Assembly: GCA_001780825.1 (NCBI GenBank)
Contig: MFIX01000173.1
Location: 354 to 6,547 of the forward strand
DNA length: 6,194 nucleotides
Reading direction: 5' to 3'
Origin: Candidatus Glassbacteria bacterium RIFCSPLOWO2_12_FULL_58_11
Lineage (GTDB): Bacteria; Gemmatimonadota; Glassbacteria; GWA2-58-10
Position numbers and translations under genes: made by a program. The notes beneath the pieces were generated by a model. That model had not been told where the DNA came from, made no database searches, and was given only the letters and a program-made list of their open reading frames with translations. Positions 1 to 6,194 of this stretch are shown here, piece by piece; position 1 is the first letter of the stretch; each line of letters begins with the position of its first letter.

Positions 1-519
1 ACGCCGCGCCTGATGCAGGAGCTCAATTTCAACCTGGATGCCGTGCGCCAGCGCTACGTTTTTGCCGCGCTGTTCAGCACCGGGCTGCTGATTCCGTCGG
101 GCTTCGAGCTGGGTTTCCGCAAGCGGCTGCACGTGGTCAATACCCGCGCGTCGGACTGGGAGGAAAGCGAGATCGACCTGCGGGAATTTGTCGCCCGGGT
201 CAACCGCTTCAAGCTGGCTCATTCTATTTTCTGCGCGGAGAACCCGACCTACCGTTTCGACCTGCACGCGGGGACCGGCGAGGTAACCGGCGTGATCAAG
301 GTCATTGCGGAAAAAGGGCCGAGCGCCCTGCTGCTCATTAACCGCGATCCGAACAACGAGCAGCGGGTGGTGATCGAGGGCTTGGGAGGCTGCCTGCCCG
401 GCAGCTCGGACATCCTTCTGGCGGACCCGGCCGGATATGCCGAGCCGGAAACTGTCGGGGAGGGCCGGTTCGAGCGCCTGCTGCCGCCGGCGGGCCTGGA
501 AGTCCTGCTGCGGGAGTGA
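1..519 (+). CDS. GH13 alpha-amylase-superfamily protein, GlgE-like, C-terminal fragment (5' end outside window)
   Basis: The frame is open from base 1, and codons upstream of the first ATG (base 13) are also coding-like. The gene therefore most likely starts before the window, and the ATG at 13 is an internal methionine. The visible 172 residues begin with a stretch typical of the end of a GH13 (beta/alpha)8 barrel: RYVFAALFSTGLLIPSGFE followed by FGFRKRL-type residues and a 'VVNTRASDWEE' segment. From memory this resembles maltosyltransferase/GlgE-like amylases, in which this region follows the catalytic barrel. The rest, about residues 75-172, looks like the C-terminal beta-sandwich domain (LLLINRDPNNEQRV, ending GLEVLLRE). 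Catalytic Asp/Glu residues would lie upstream and cannot be seen, so the reaction (alpha-glucan or maltosyl transfer) is inferred from family resemblance only. The gene ends in TGA at 517-519 and is convergent with the aldo/keto reductase gene downstream. I am fairly sure it is GH13-related and less sure of the subfamily. Confidence 0.7.
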   Translation, partial: TPRLMQELNFNLDAVRQRYVFAALFSTGLLIPSGFELGFRKRLHVVNTRASDWEESEIDLREFVARVNRFKLAHSIFCAENPTYRFDLHAGTGEVTGVIKVIAEKGPSALLLINRDPNNEQRVVIEGLGGCLPGSSDILLADPAGYAEPETVGEGRFERLLPPAGLEVLLRE

Positions 520-544
520 GGCGGGCCGGATAGATTAATAGATT

Positions 545-589
545 CAACAGTACGGGCATCCCGATAAAATCGGGATGCCCGTACTGTTG
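545..589. repeat. Perfect 21-bp inverted repeat (hairpin) with 3-nt loop
   Basis: Bases 545-565 and 569-589 are exact reverse complements separated by AAA. The arm core is ACGGGCATCCCGAT. The element lies 25 bases after the stop of the GH13 gene, in a convergent intergenic region. Neither side carries a run of T residues (the plus strand continues TTAAAGAT, the minus strand AATCTATTAAT), so it is not a textbook intrinsic terminator. It could still protect or end transcripts, or belong to a dispersed palindromic repeat family. The hairpin itself is certain; its function is inferred. Confidence 0.85.
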
Positions 590-617
590 TTAAAGATACC
601 GGAGTTTGTGAATATAA

Positions 618-653
618 AAAGAGGGGCTGGTCAAATTGATCCAGCCCCTCTTT
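618..653. terminator. Bidirectional Rho-independent terminator
   Basis: AAAGAGGGGCTGG (618-630) pairs perfectly with CCAGCCCCTCTTT (641-653), giving a 13-bp GC-rich stem around a 10-base loop. On the plus strand the stem runs into TTTATTATTT. On the minus strand it is followed by TTTTTATATT. It lies between two convergent genes, 23 bases past the stop of the minus-strand aldo/keto reductase, and probably ends transcripts from both sides. Confidence 0.85.
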
Positions 654-675
654 ATTATTTCTTAAACCCCGACTT

Positions 676-1680
676 TCAGGCTACATCCTGATGACCGGCC
701 ATAAAATTCAGGAACGAGGTCTGGATTTCTCCGGCCGCCGCTGATTTCAGCTTCATCTGCTCTTCCTTGCCCAGCGGCTTGAAATTGCGAACCACCTCGA
801 GGTTCCGGGTCAGGTGCTCGGGCTTGGGCATGCCCACCGTACATGAAGTTACTGGCAGGCTCAGCGAATAGCGCAGGCAGGTGGCATAGTCGTAATTCTC
901 GTACTTGTTGGCGATCAGGTCCTGGCCCATAACTTTCATGGCGATAATCCCCATCCCTTTCTTGACCGCCACGGGCAGGGCGCTTTCCTCGAAGCCCATG
1001 TCGAAGGGGCCGTTGGTGGCTACGTTGAGCGCCATCTGGACCACATCCAGGTCGTTTCGGGCCAGGAACTTGGCCATCGCCGGGCCATCGGTGTGGCCCG
1101 AACAGCCGGCCCAGCGCACCAGCTTCTGCTCCTTTGCCTTATAGAGCTGCTCCAGCGGCCCGCCCTTGACCTCCAGCTTCTCCAGGTCGTCCTCATGCTC
1201 CAGGGAATGCAAAAGGCAGGTGTCGAGATACTCGATATTCATCCTTTTCAGCGAGAGCTCCAGGTCGCTCCACCACTGGTCTTTTTCGCGGGTGGCGATC
1301 TTGGTCTGGATCAGCACTTCCTTCCTTCTGCGGGGCATCAGCATGCCGATCTGCGTCTCGCTCTTGCCATTTCCGTAACCATGGGCCGTATCCAGGTAGA
1401 TAACCCCGCTGTCGATAGCCTGGTTCATCACCTGCAGGGCCTCATCCACCTCCTTGTACATCATCCAGCGGCTCCCGCTGCCGAAAGTAAGTATCGGGAT
1501 CTGCGCGCCGGTCTTGCCGAACTTGCGGGTCGGCAGGGGCGAGGCGGGAACCGCATGGAAGGCGCTGTCCGCGGCCCGCGCTTTCCCAGCTCCTGTTGCA
1601 GCCGCGGCAGTGGCCGCAGCGCTGAGAGCGAAAAATTCCCTGCGGCTCATCCGTCCAAATCTATCCTGTCTATCGCTCAT
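676..1680 (-). CDS. Tat-exported aldo/keto reductase (copy 1)
   Basis: A 334-residue aldo/keto reductase with an N-terminal twin-arginine signal: SRREFF (Arg13-Arg14) followed by an Ala-rich hydrophobic stretch to about residue 36 (GKARA, then ADS), so it is probably exported folded. The AKR tetrad is present: Asp97 and Tyr102 in YLDTAHGYGNGKSE, Lys127 in IQTKI, His158 in LLHSLEH. NAD(P)H-dependent carbonyl reduction or the reverse oxidation is expected from the family; the substrate is unknown. The C-terminus has no ferredoxin-like CxxCxxC motif, unlike the 4Fe-4S AKR branch. Two ATGs are adjacent (1683 and 1680). GGAGG lies 1 base before the first and 4 before the second; the paralogue upstream also has GGAGG 4 bases before its ATG, so I chose 1680. 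The gene follows its paralogue on the same strand after a 116-base gap and ends before a strong terminator. Confidence 0.93.
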   Translation of the reverse strand: MSDRQDRFGRMSRREFFALSAAATAAAATGAGKARAADSAFHAVPASPLPTRKFGKTGAQIPILTFGSGSRWMMYKEVDEALQVMNQAIDSGVIYLDTAHGYGNGKSETQIGMLMPRRRKEVLIQTKIATREKDQWWSDLELSLKRMNIEYLDTCLLHSLEHEDDLEKLEVKGGPLEQLYKAKEQKLVRWAGCSGHTDGPAMAKFLARNDLDVVQMALNVATNGPFDMGFEESALPVAVKKGMGIIAMKVMGQDLIANKYENYDYATCLRYSLSLPVTSCTVGMPKPEHLTRNLEVVRNFKPLGKEEQMKLKSAAAGEIQTSFLNFMAGHQDVA

Positions 1681-1761
1681 CATACCTCCATGTCGAATAA
1701 GACGGCGGGCGCGGCACGAATCCCGGCCCGCGCCGTTTTGGAATTCACACTTTGCCGAAAA

Positions 1762-1778
1762 CTCCGCGCCGGGCGGAG
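1762..1778 (-). terminator. Possible weak intrinsic terminator after AKR copy 2
   Basis: CTCCGC (1762-1767) and GCGGAG (1773-1778) form a 6-bp stem with a 5-base loop. On the minus strand the stem is followed by TTTT (1758-1761), 19 bases past the stop of the upstream aldo/keto reductase. The T run is short, so termination may be partial and let some transcription continue into copy 1. A second GC-rich imperfect hairpin (about 1702-1736: ACGGC then GGGC, paired with GCCC then GCCGT) lies between this one and copy 1. Confidence 0.45.
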
Positions 1779-1796
1779 CCAGGCTGTTTCAGTTTG

Positions 1797-2804
1797 TCAG
1801 GCCAGGTCGCTGTGGCCCCGCAGGCCCTCGAAGAAAGAGGTCTTGACCTCTCCCTCGGCGGCGGTCTTCAGTTTCAGCATCTCCTCAGGCGAGAAAGGCT
1901 TGAAATTACGCACCAGGTCGAGGTTCCGCTGAAGGTACTCGGGATTCTGCATCCCAACCGTCGCCGCGGTTACCGGCAGGCTGAGCGAATAGCGCAGGCA
2001 GGTTTCCGCCGGGAAATCCTCGTACTTGTTGGCGATATTATCCTGGCCCATCACTTTCATGGCGGTGACACCCACGCCTTTTTCCACCGCCACGGGCAAG
2101 GCGCTCTCCTCGTGCCCGATGTCGTAAGGCCCGTTGGTGGCGACATTGAGCGCTATCTGGATGCCGTCCACCTCGTGACGCCGGAGGAACTTGGCCGCGG
2201 TCGAACCATCGGTATGGCTGGAAAAACCGACCCAACTGGTGAGTTTCTGTTCCTTGGCCCGGTAAAGCAGCTCCAGCGCCCCGCCCTTTTCCTCGATCTT
2301 CTCCAGGTCGTCATCGTGTTCGAGCTGGTGGATCAGCAGCATATCGACATATTCGACATTTAGCCTTTTCAGCGAGGTTTCGAGTTGGCCCCACCAGAGC
2401 TCTTTATCGCGGGTACCGATCTTGGTCTGGATAAGGACCTCCTTGCGCCGGGCGGGCATCAGCTTGCCGATCCGCTCCTCGCTCATCCCCTTGCCATAGT
2501 TGTGGGCCGAATCCAGGAAAGTTATTCCCGCATCGATGGCCTGGTTCAGGACCGCGAGCGCCTGATCCTCCTCCTTGTACATCAGCCAGCGGCTGCCGCA
2601 GCCGAAAGTCAGTATCGGATTACGCGCTCCGGTTTTGCCATAAGCCCGAGTGGGCAGCGGCGAGCTTGGTATCGGGTGGAAACGGTTGTCCTGCGCAGCC
2701 AACACTTTCTGCGGAGCGTAAGCCAAGGCGGCCGTAGCCGCGGCGCTCCAGGCAAAAAATTCTCTGCGGCTCAACGTTCTCCGGCTATCCGTTTCTTTGC
2801 TCAT
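1797..2804 (-). CDS. Tat-exported aldo/keto reductase (copy 2)
   Basis: A 335-residue paralogue of the neighbouring reductase, roughly two-thirds identical by eye and aligning almost without gaps. It has the twin-arginine motif SRREFFAWS (Arg13-Arg14) and a hydrophobic Ala-rich segment ending near VLAAQ (about residue 37), so periplasmic export by Tat is likely. The AKR catalytic tetrad is intact: Asp98 and Tyr103 (FLDSAHNYGKGMSE), Lys128 (IQTKIGTR), His159 (LLIHQLEH). Blocks shared with copy 1 include ALNVATNGP, EESALPVAV, AMKVMGQD and CLRYSLSLPVT. The start ATG at 2804 has GGAGG four bases upstream. The gene is first in the tandem pair and is preceded by a long divergent intergenic region with a candidate promoter. 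Substrate unknown; many secreted AKRs of this type sit in sugar or glycan-degradation regions of uncultivated bacteria, which is only a hint here. Confidence 0.94.
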   Translation of the reverse strand: MSKETDSRRTLSRREFFAWSAAATAALAYAPQKVLAAQDNRFHPIPSSPLPTRAYGKTGARNPILTFGCGSRWLMYKEEDQALAVLNQAIDAGITFLDSAHNYGKGMSEERIGKLMPARRKEVLIQTKIGTRDKELWWGQLETSLKRLNVEYVDMLLIHQLEHDDDLEKIEEKGGALELLYRAKEQKLTSWVGFSSHTDGSTAAKFLRRHEVDGIQIALNVATNGPYDIGHEESALPVAVEKGVGVTAMKVMGQDNIANKYEDFPAETCLRYSLSLPVTAATVGMQNPEYLQRNLDLVRNFKPFSPEEMLKLKTAAEGEVKTSFFEGLRGHSDLA

Positions 2805-2873
2805 TTTTCCTCCAATACTCCGGCACAGTTCCCTTCGCGACCGGCACCCGGCTCCGCGTGGATCGGCCTTTAC

Positions 2874-2901
2874 TCTATAAAGCTCTTCCGCGTCCCGTCA
2901 T
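2874..2901 (-). promoter_or_regulatory. Candidate sigma70-type promoter for the AKR pair
   Basis: On the minus strand ATGACG (2901-2896, 4 of 6 matches to TTGACA) is followed after 16 bases by TATAGA (2879-2874, 4 of 6 matches to TATAAT), about 70 bases before the ATG of AKR copy 2. This is a consensus match by eye only. An AT-rich tract further upstream (about 2935-2975) could hold an alternative promoter. Confidence 0.3.
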
Positions 2902-3094
2902 TGAAAATTCAACTGGGGCCTATTGACCTTAGGCGGTCCATGAATTTAATATTAATAGATTTATAAAATAAATCAATCTCATTTTCAGAGTATAACGGCA
3001 CTAAAATTTTGACGCGGAATGAAATATTAAAAAATTTTCCGGCAGCGGCCGATAATAAGAACAGGCGCAGCGGCTTCAGCGGACAATTTGCGCT

Positions 3095-3100
3095 TAAAAT
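3095..3100 (+). promoter_or_regulatory. Candidate -10 element for the lipoprotein gene
   Basis: TAAAAT matches TATAAT at five of six positions and lies 24 bases before the TTG start, which would put transcription start just before the ribosome binding site. No good -35 box is seen at 16-18 bases upstream, so this is a weak call. Confidence 0.25.
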
Positions 3101-3123
3101 CCGGGAAACCTTAGGAATCACCA

Positions 3124-3435
3124 TTGTCATTCAGAGATAAAACGCCGAAAAGAATTCTCAGGCTTTTTCCGGCCGGGCTGATCCTGGCCGCCACGCTTTT
3201 CTTCGGCTGCGCCGGCGGCAGCCTGCTCAATCCCAGACCCCTGATCGGCCGCGACAGGCTGGTCTTCCGGGTGGTGGACATGAGCGCCAAACTCACCTAC
3301 TATACCCGCAACCTCTGGTTCGACGGCGATAACTACCGGTTTCACGATGTTTACGGCAGGGATGTCTCGATTGTCCGCACCGACAGCGTGGCCGTGGACC
3401 TGATCAGCGCCTACGATTACTACAAAACCCCCTGA
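3124..3435 (+). CDS. Small putative lipoprotein, function unknown
   Basis: A 103-residue protein. The start is TTG at 3124, with AGGA (3113-3116) seven bases upstream; no in-frame ATG lies near it. The N-terminus is positively charged (KTPKRILR, residues 7-13), followed by a hydrophobic segment (FPAGLILAATLFFG) and Cys29. LFFGC resembles a lipobox, although Phe at -3 is unusual. After cleavage a 75-residue mature domain would remain, probably mostly beta strand by its alternating pattern (RLVFRVVDMSAKLTYYTRNLWFDG). I do not recognise the family. The gene stands alone, divergent from the AKR pair and convergent with the DUF58 gene, 47 bases away. Codon use and GC-rich composition match the neighbours, which supports it being real. 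Confidence 0.65.
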   Translation: MSFRDKTPKRILRLFPAGLILAATLFFGCAGGSLLNPRPLIGRDRLVFRVVDMSAKLTYYTRNLWFDGDNYRFHDVYGRDVSIVRTDSVAVDLISAYDYYKTP

Positions 3436-3482
3436 AAGCTCTTGTCTCGGGCGATCCGCAACTCAGCGGCACCGGTAGTATT

Positions 3483-4378
3483 TTAGCCCAGCCTTCGTCT
3501 CTTTTCCAGGAACGCAAACAGGGCCTTGTCGAAAGGCGTGTCCGTGGAGACAAGCTGATAGTCGATCAGCGACTCGCGGCAGCGCGCCCGCAGGTCATCG
3601 GTCAGCCGGCGGACTTCACGGTCATAGGCGGCCTTGATCTCCCAGGAATTGGTTTGCAGGAATTCCTCGGTTTCCATGTCGTGGAAGATCACCTCGCCCC
3701 GGCCGGGCAGGCTGATCTCCGCCGGATCGAGGATGTGAAAGACTATCACCTCGTGCTTGTGGTGGGCGAAATATTTCAGCGAGCGGAGTGTATCCTCGGG
3801 CGCGGTTAAGAGGTCCGAGAGCACCACGATCAGCCCGCGGCGGTGAATACGCTCGGCCAGCTCGCGGAAAATGGGCAGGGGCCGGGTCAGGCCCTGGCAG
3901 ACCGTATTTTCCAGAGCCGCGCTGAGCACTTTCATCTGGCTCATCCGGGCGCGGGGCGGGATGTAGTGACGGAGGCTGTAGCTGTAGAGGGCCAGCCCCA
4001 CTCCATCCCGCTGACGCAAAAGAAGATAGGCCAGGCTGGCCGCCAGGAGCACCGCGTAGCGGTCTTTCGGGAGACTCCCCTCCTGGCCGTAAGCCATCGA
4101 GCGGCTGGCATCCAGCAGCAGGTAGGCCTTGAGATTGGTTTCCTCCTCAAACTGCTTGATATAGAAGCGCTCGGTCTTGGCGTAGAGCTTCCAGTCGATA
4201 TTCTTGCGCTCATCGCCCGGCATGTAGGGACGGTGGTCGGTGAATTCGACGCTGAAGCCGTGGTAGGGGGAGCGATGCAGGCCGGTGATGAAGCCCTCCA
4301 CCACCAGGCGGGCGATCAACTCGAGCTTGCCAAGGCGGGAGACTACGAGGGGATCGAGCATCTGGCGCGACTGCGGTT

Positions 4379-4382
<4 letters not shown>
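3483..4382 (-). CDS. DUF58 domain protein (von Willebrand A-like), MoxR partner
   Basis: A 299-residue DUF58 protein. The family hallmark is at residues 53-64, YMPGDERKNIDW, followed by KLYAKTERFYIKQFEEE. The vWA-like core starts at LLLDASRSM (Asp91-x-Ser93-x-Ser95), a MIDAS-type metal-binding motif, and a later LIVVLSDL strand fits the same fold. No transmembrane segment is seen, so it is probably cytosolic. I chose TTG at 4382 because GGAGG lies 7 bases before it, and because its last two bases overlap the TGA of the moxR gene (TTGA), a typical coupled arrangement. The next in-frame ATG (4361, MLDPLVVSR) has no good ribosome binding site. The open frame extends upstream to 4598, but that part lies inside moxR and reads as its shadow. 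In other bacteria such pairs are thought to act in protein-complex assembly or stress-related activities; the target here is unknown. Confidence 0.92.
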
Positions 4383-5389
<1,007 letters not shown>

Positions 5390-5408
5390 TTAATGCTCCT
5401 TTAGCGTA

Positions 5409-5439
5409 AAAAAGATAATTGTTCTCAAAGGAAGAAATA
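5409..5439. repeat. 31-bp direct repeat, copy 1 (upstream of moxR)
   Basis: The sequence from AAAAAGATAATTG to GAAGAAATA is identical, base for base, to 6164-6194, 755 bases further on. Left of the match the copies diverge (CGTA here, TCGCC at copy 2). To the right, copy 2 leaves the window, so the repeat could be longer. Copy 1 lies 20 bases before the moxR start codon. Confidence 0.9.
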
Positions 5440-5452
5440 TTAAGGTATTATT

Positions 5453-5473
5453 ACTCAGGTTATACTTCTGAGT
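5453..5473. repeat. Small inverted repeat (6-bp arms)
   Basis: ACTCAG (5453-5458) and CTGAGT (5468-5473) are exact reverse complements around a 9-base spacer, GTTATACTT. It lies between moxR and the HEPN-like gene, next to a second palindrome. On the minus strand the spacer contains TATAAC, a possible -10 for moxR, although no good -35 is seen. Confidence 0.5.
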
Positions 5474-5483
5474 TGTATTTTCC

Positions 5484-5509
5484 GGCGTTATGATAAATCA
5501 CATAACGCC
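5484..5509. repeat. Palindrome with 9-bp perfect arms
   Basis: GGCGTTATG (5484-5492) and CATAACGCC (5501-5509) are exact reverse complements with an 8-base spacer; an alternative inner pairing TGAT/ATCA is also possible. It lies 35 bases past the stop of the HEPN-like gene. No T tract follows on the minus strand, so it is not a clear terminator. It could be a structured 3' end, a protein-binding operator or a recombination-related site. Confidence 0.6.
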
Positions 5510-5543
5510 AAATATTATAATGCACTATAAGCAATAAAATAAT

Positions 5544-6116
5544 CTATATAATGCCCTCTTTGGTAAAACCCAATCCTTTTATTACCCATTTTGTAATCGC
5601 CATCTTTTTGGAGAATTTTCCCGATTTAATCACACCTTGCAAGCTACCAATTGGTTTGAAACAGCCAACTTTAAGGACAAATTCGTTAAAAGCCTTCGAA
5701 AAATCAAAAATCTCTATCATTGTTTTTCTAAGACGAGCCGGCTCAGGAAGTTTGCCGTGGAATAGTTCATTTCTTGTGTCGCTAATTTGCCTGATTTTCT
5801 TCATGAGGGCTGGGCTTAAAGCAGTGCTAAAAATATTTTCAAACTGATCTTTGTAACTATTTCTGGTAATCATTGCATTTTTAAGCTCTTTCCAAGTTTC
5901 TTCCGGATCAGTTCCAAAGTGTCTAACAATGCCGGAATAAAGAGTCACCATCAAGGCGTACTCAAATTTAACGAGTAAATAGGACACCGGCGCTTCCCAT
6001 CCGACATCTGAGGCAGCAACAAGAGCTGGGAATCGGAAATAAAAATCCTGAATTTCTTGCGGATATTCCCTAAAAGTTTTGATTAAACCCCGATAATCAC
6101 GTGGTACTGTCATCAT
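5544..6116 (-). CDS. HEPN-like protein with R-x4-H motif (possible RNase)
   Basis: A 190-residue protein, hydrophilic and mostly helical in appearance, with no signal peptide. Its key feature is ISDTRNELFHGK at residues 111-122: Arg115-Asn116 and His120 form the R-(N)-x3-H motif typical of HEPN domains, usually the catalytic site of metal-independent RNases in toxins and defence proteins. A preceding helix (SYLLVKFEYALMVTLYSGIVRHFG, residues 45-68, with polar Tyr/Glu/His positions) and the helix after the motif fit a four-helix HEPN bundle. The subfamily is not recognised. Start: ATG at 6116 or the adjacent ATG at 6113, with GGGAG upstream (spacing 3 or 6 bases). It has AT-rich codon use, unlike all other genes here, and is flanked by 31-bp direct repeats, which suggests transfer. 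No nucleotidyltransferase or other antitoxin is visible; one could lie beyond the right edge. Catalytic activity is an inference from the motif. Confidence 0.75.
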   Translation of the reverse strand: MMTVPRDYRGLIKTFREYPQEIQDFYFRFPALVAASDVGWEAPVSYLLVKFEYALMVTLYSGIVRHFGTDPEETWKELKNAMITRNSYKDQFENIFSTALSPALMKKIRQISDTRNELFHGKLPEPARLRKTMIEIFDFSKAFNEFVLKVGCFKPIGSLQGVIKSGKFSKKMAITKWVIKGLGFTKEGII

Positions 6117-6154
6117 CTGCTCCCTGTTTAATTAGTAAGAATATGCTTAGCTTC

Positions 6155-6183
6155 TTTATCGCCAAAAAGATAATTGTTCTCAA
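6155..6183 (-). promoter_or_regulatory. Candidate promoter of the HEPN-like gene, -35 inside the direct repeat
   Basis: On the minus strand TTGAGA (6183-6178, 5 of 6 to TTGACA) is followed after 17 bases by GATAAA (6160-6155, 4 of 6 to TATAAT), about 40 bases before the start codon. The -35 lies within copy 2 of the direct repeat while the -10 is outside it. At copy 1 the same spacing gives GCTAAA, next to the moxR ribosome binding site, which would not leave a usable leader there. Confidence 0.35.
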
Positions 6184-6194
6184 AGGAAGAAATA
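6164..6194. repeat. 31-bp direct repeat, copy 2 (at right window edge)
   Basis: Identical to 5409-5439 and cut by the end of the window. Together with copy 1 it brackets a 724-base AT-rich stretch holding only the HEPN-like gene and two palindromes. Because the match reaches the last base, its true length is unknown, and a contig-end or assembly effect cannot be ruled out from this window. Confidence 0.85.

Larger units (their letters stand above)
2805..3123. other. Divergent intergenic region, AT-rich in its middle
   Basis: This 319-base region separates the minus-strand AKR pair from the plus-strand lipoprotein gene. The part nearest the AKR is GC-rich; about 2935-3045 is markedly AT-rich (runs such as TTTAATATTAATAG and TTTATAAAATAAATC). 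I see no convincing ORF, tRNA or repeat in it. Its likely role is to carry promoters for both flanking transcripts. Confidence 0.6.

Noticed and set aside
676..760. C-terminal 4Fe-4S domain on the aldo/keto reductases
   Set aside because: Some related AKRs carry a Cys-rich ferredoxin-like tail, but both proteins here end without a CxxC motif.
1093..1932. Plus-strand open frames opposite the aldo/keto reductases (including 1752-2363 and 2385-2966)
   Set aside because: They overlap two clearly conserved AKR genes on the other strand and show no motif, signal or ribosome binding site of their own.
5484..5509. Integron attC site, making the HEPN-like gene a gene cassette
   Set aside because: The spacing suits a cassette, but the palindrome is only 26 bases and its ends do not fit the GTTRRRY / RYYYAAC core sites. 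No second matching site is seen.
5409..6194. Target-site duplication of a transposon
   Set aside because: At 31 bases the repeat is much longer than usual target duplications. There is no transposase and no terminal inverted repeats just inside the repeats.
5409..6194. CRISPR array
   Set aside because: Only two repeat copies exist, 755 bases apart and with a gene between them; there is no regular spacer pattern.

Overview
The window looks like a chromosomal piece of a Gram-negative-type bacterium. The evidence is a small outer-membrane-type lipoprotein, two Tat-exported oxidoreductases and a MoxR/DUF58 pair. Most of the DNA is GC-rich, with good Shine-Dalgarno sites and three TTG starts that are well supported by their ribosome binding sites. 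The mix of genes (Tat aldo/keto reductases with an 'SRREFF' signal, and a GlgE-like GH13 C-terminus) would fit an uncultivated lineage of the FCB/Latescibacteria/Glassbacteria kind, but that is only an impression. Nothing in the window fixes the taxonomy.

Layout. Positions 1-519 (+) hold the C-terminal end of a GH13 (alpha-amylase superfamily, GlgE-like) protein that enters from outside the window. A convergent intergenic region (520-675) follows, with a perfect 21-bp hairpin and a second, bidirectional terminator. Next come two tandem paralogous Tat-exported aldo/keto reductases on the minus strand (676-1680 and 1797-2804), each with GGAGG four bases before the ATG. An AT-rich divergent region (2805-3123) separates them from a small lipoprotein gene on the plus strand (3124-3435). 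Convergent to it is a two-gene minus-strand operon: a MoxR-type AAA+ ATPase (4379-5389) followed by a DUF58 protein (3483-4382). The ATPase stop and the DUF58 TTG start overlap as TTGA, so the two are probably translationally coupled.

The last ~750 bases (from about 5409) differ in character. They are AT-rich and carry one minus-strand gene for a 190-residue protein with an RNELFH motif (R-x4-H), the signature of HEPN ribonuclease-like domains. Two palindromes lie between it and moxR. A 31-bp exact direct repeat (5409-5439 and 6164-6194) brackets the unit, and its second copy runs into the right end of the window. This looks like a small acquired unit inserted just upstream of the moxR-DUF58 operon, and it is the most interesting part of the window. 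The caveat is that a repeat ending exactly at the window edge could also reflect a contig end or an assembly effect.

How the genes might work together: MoxR and DUF58 are a classic chaperone-like ATPase and von Willebrand A-like partner pair. The two AKRs probably act in the periplasm on an unknown carbonyl or sugar substrate. The HEPN protein may be a defence or toxin-type RNase, but no antitoxin or partner is visible inside the window.
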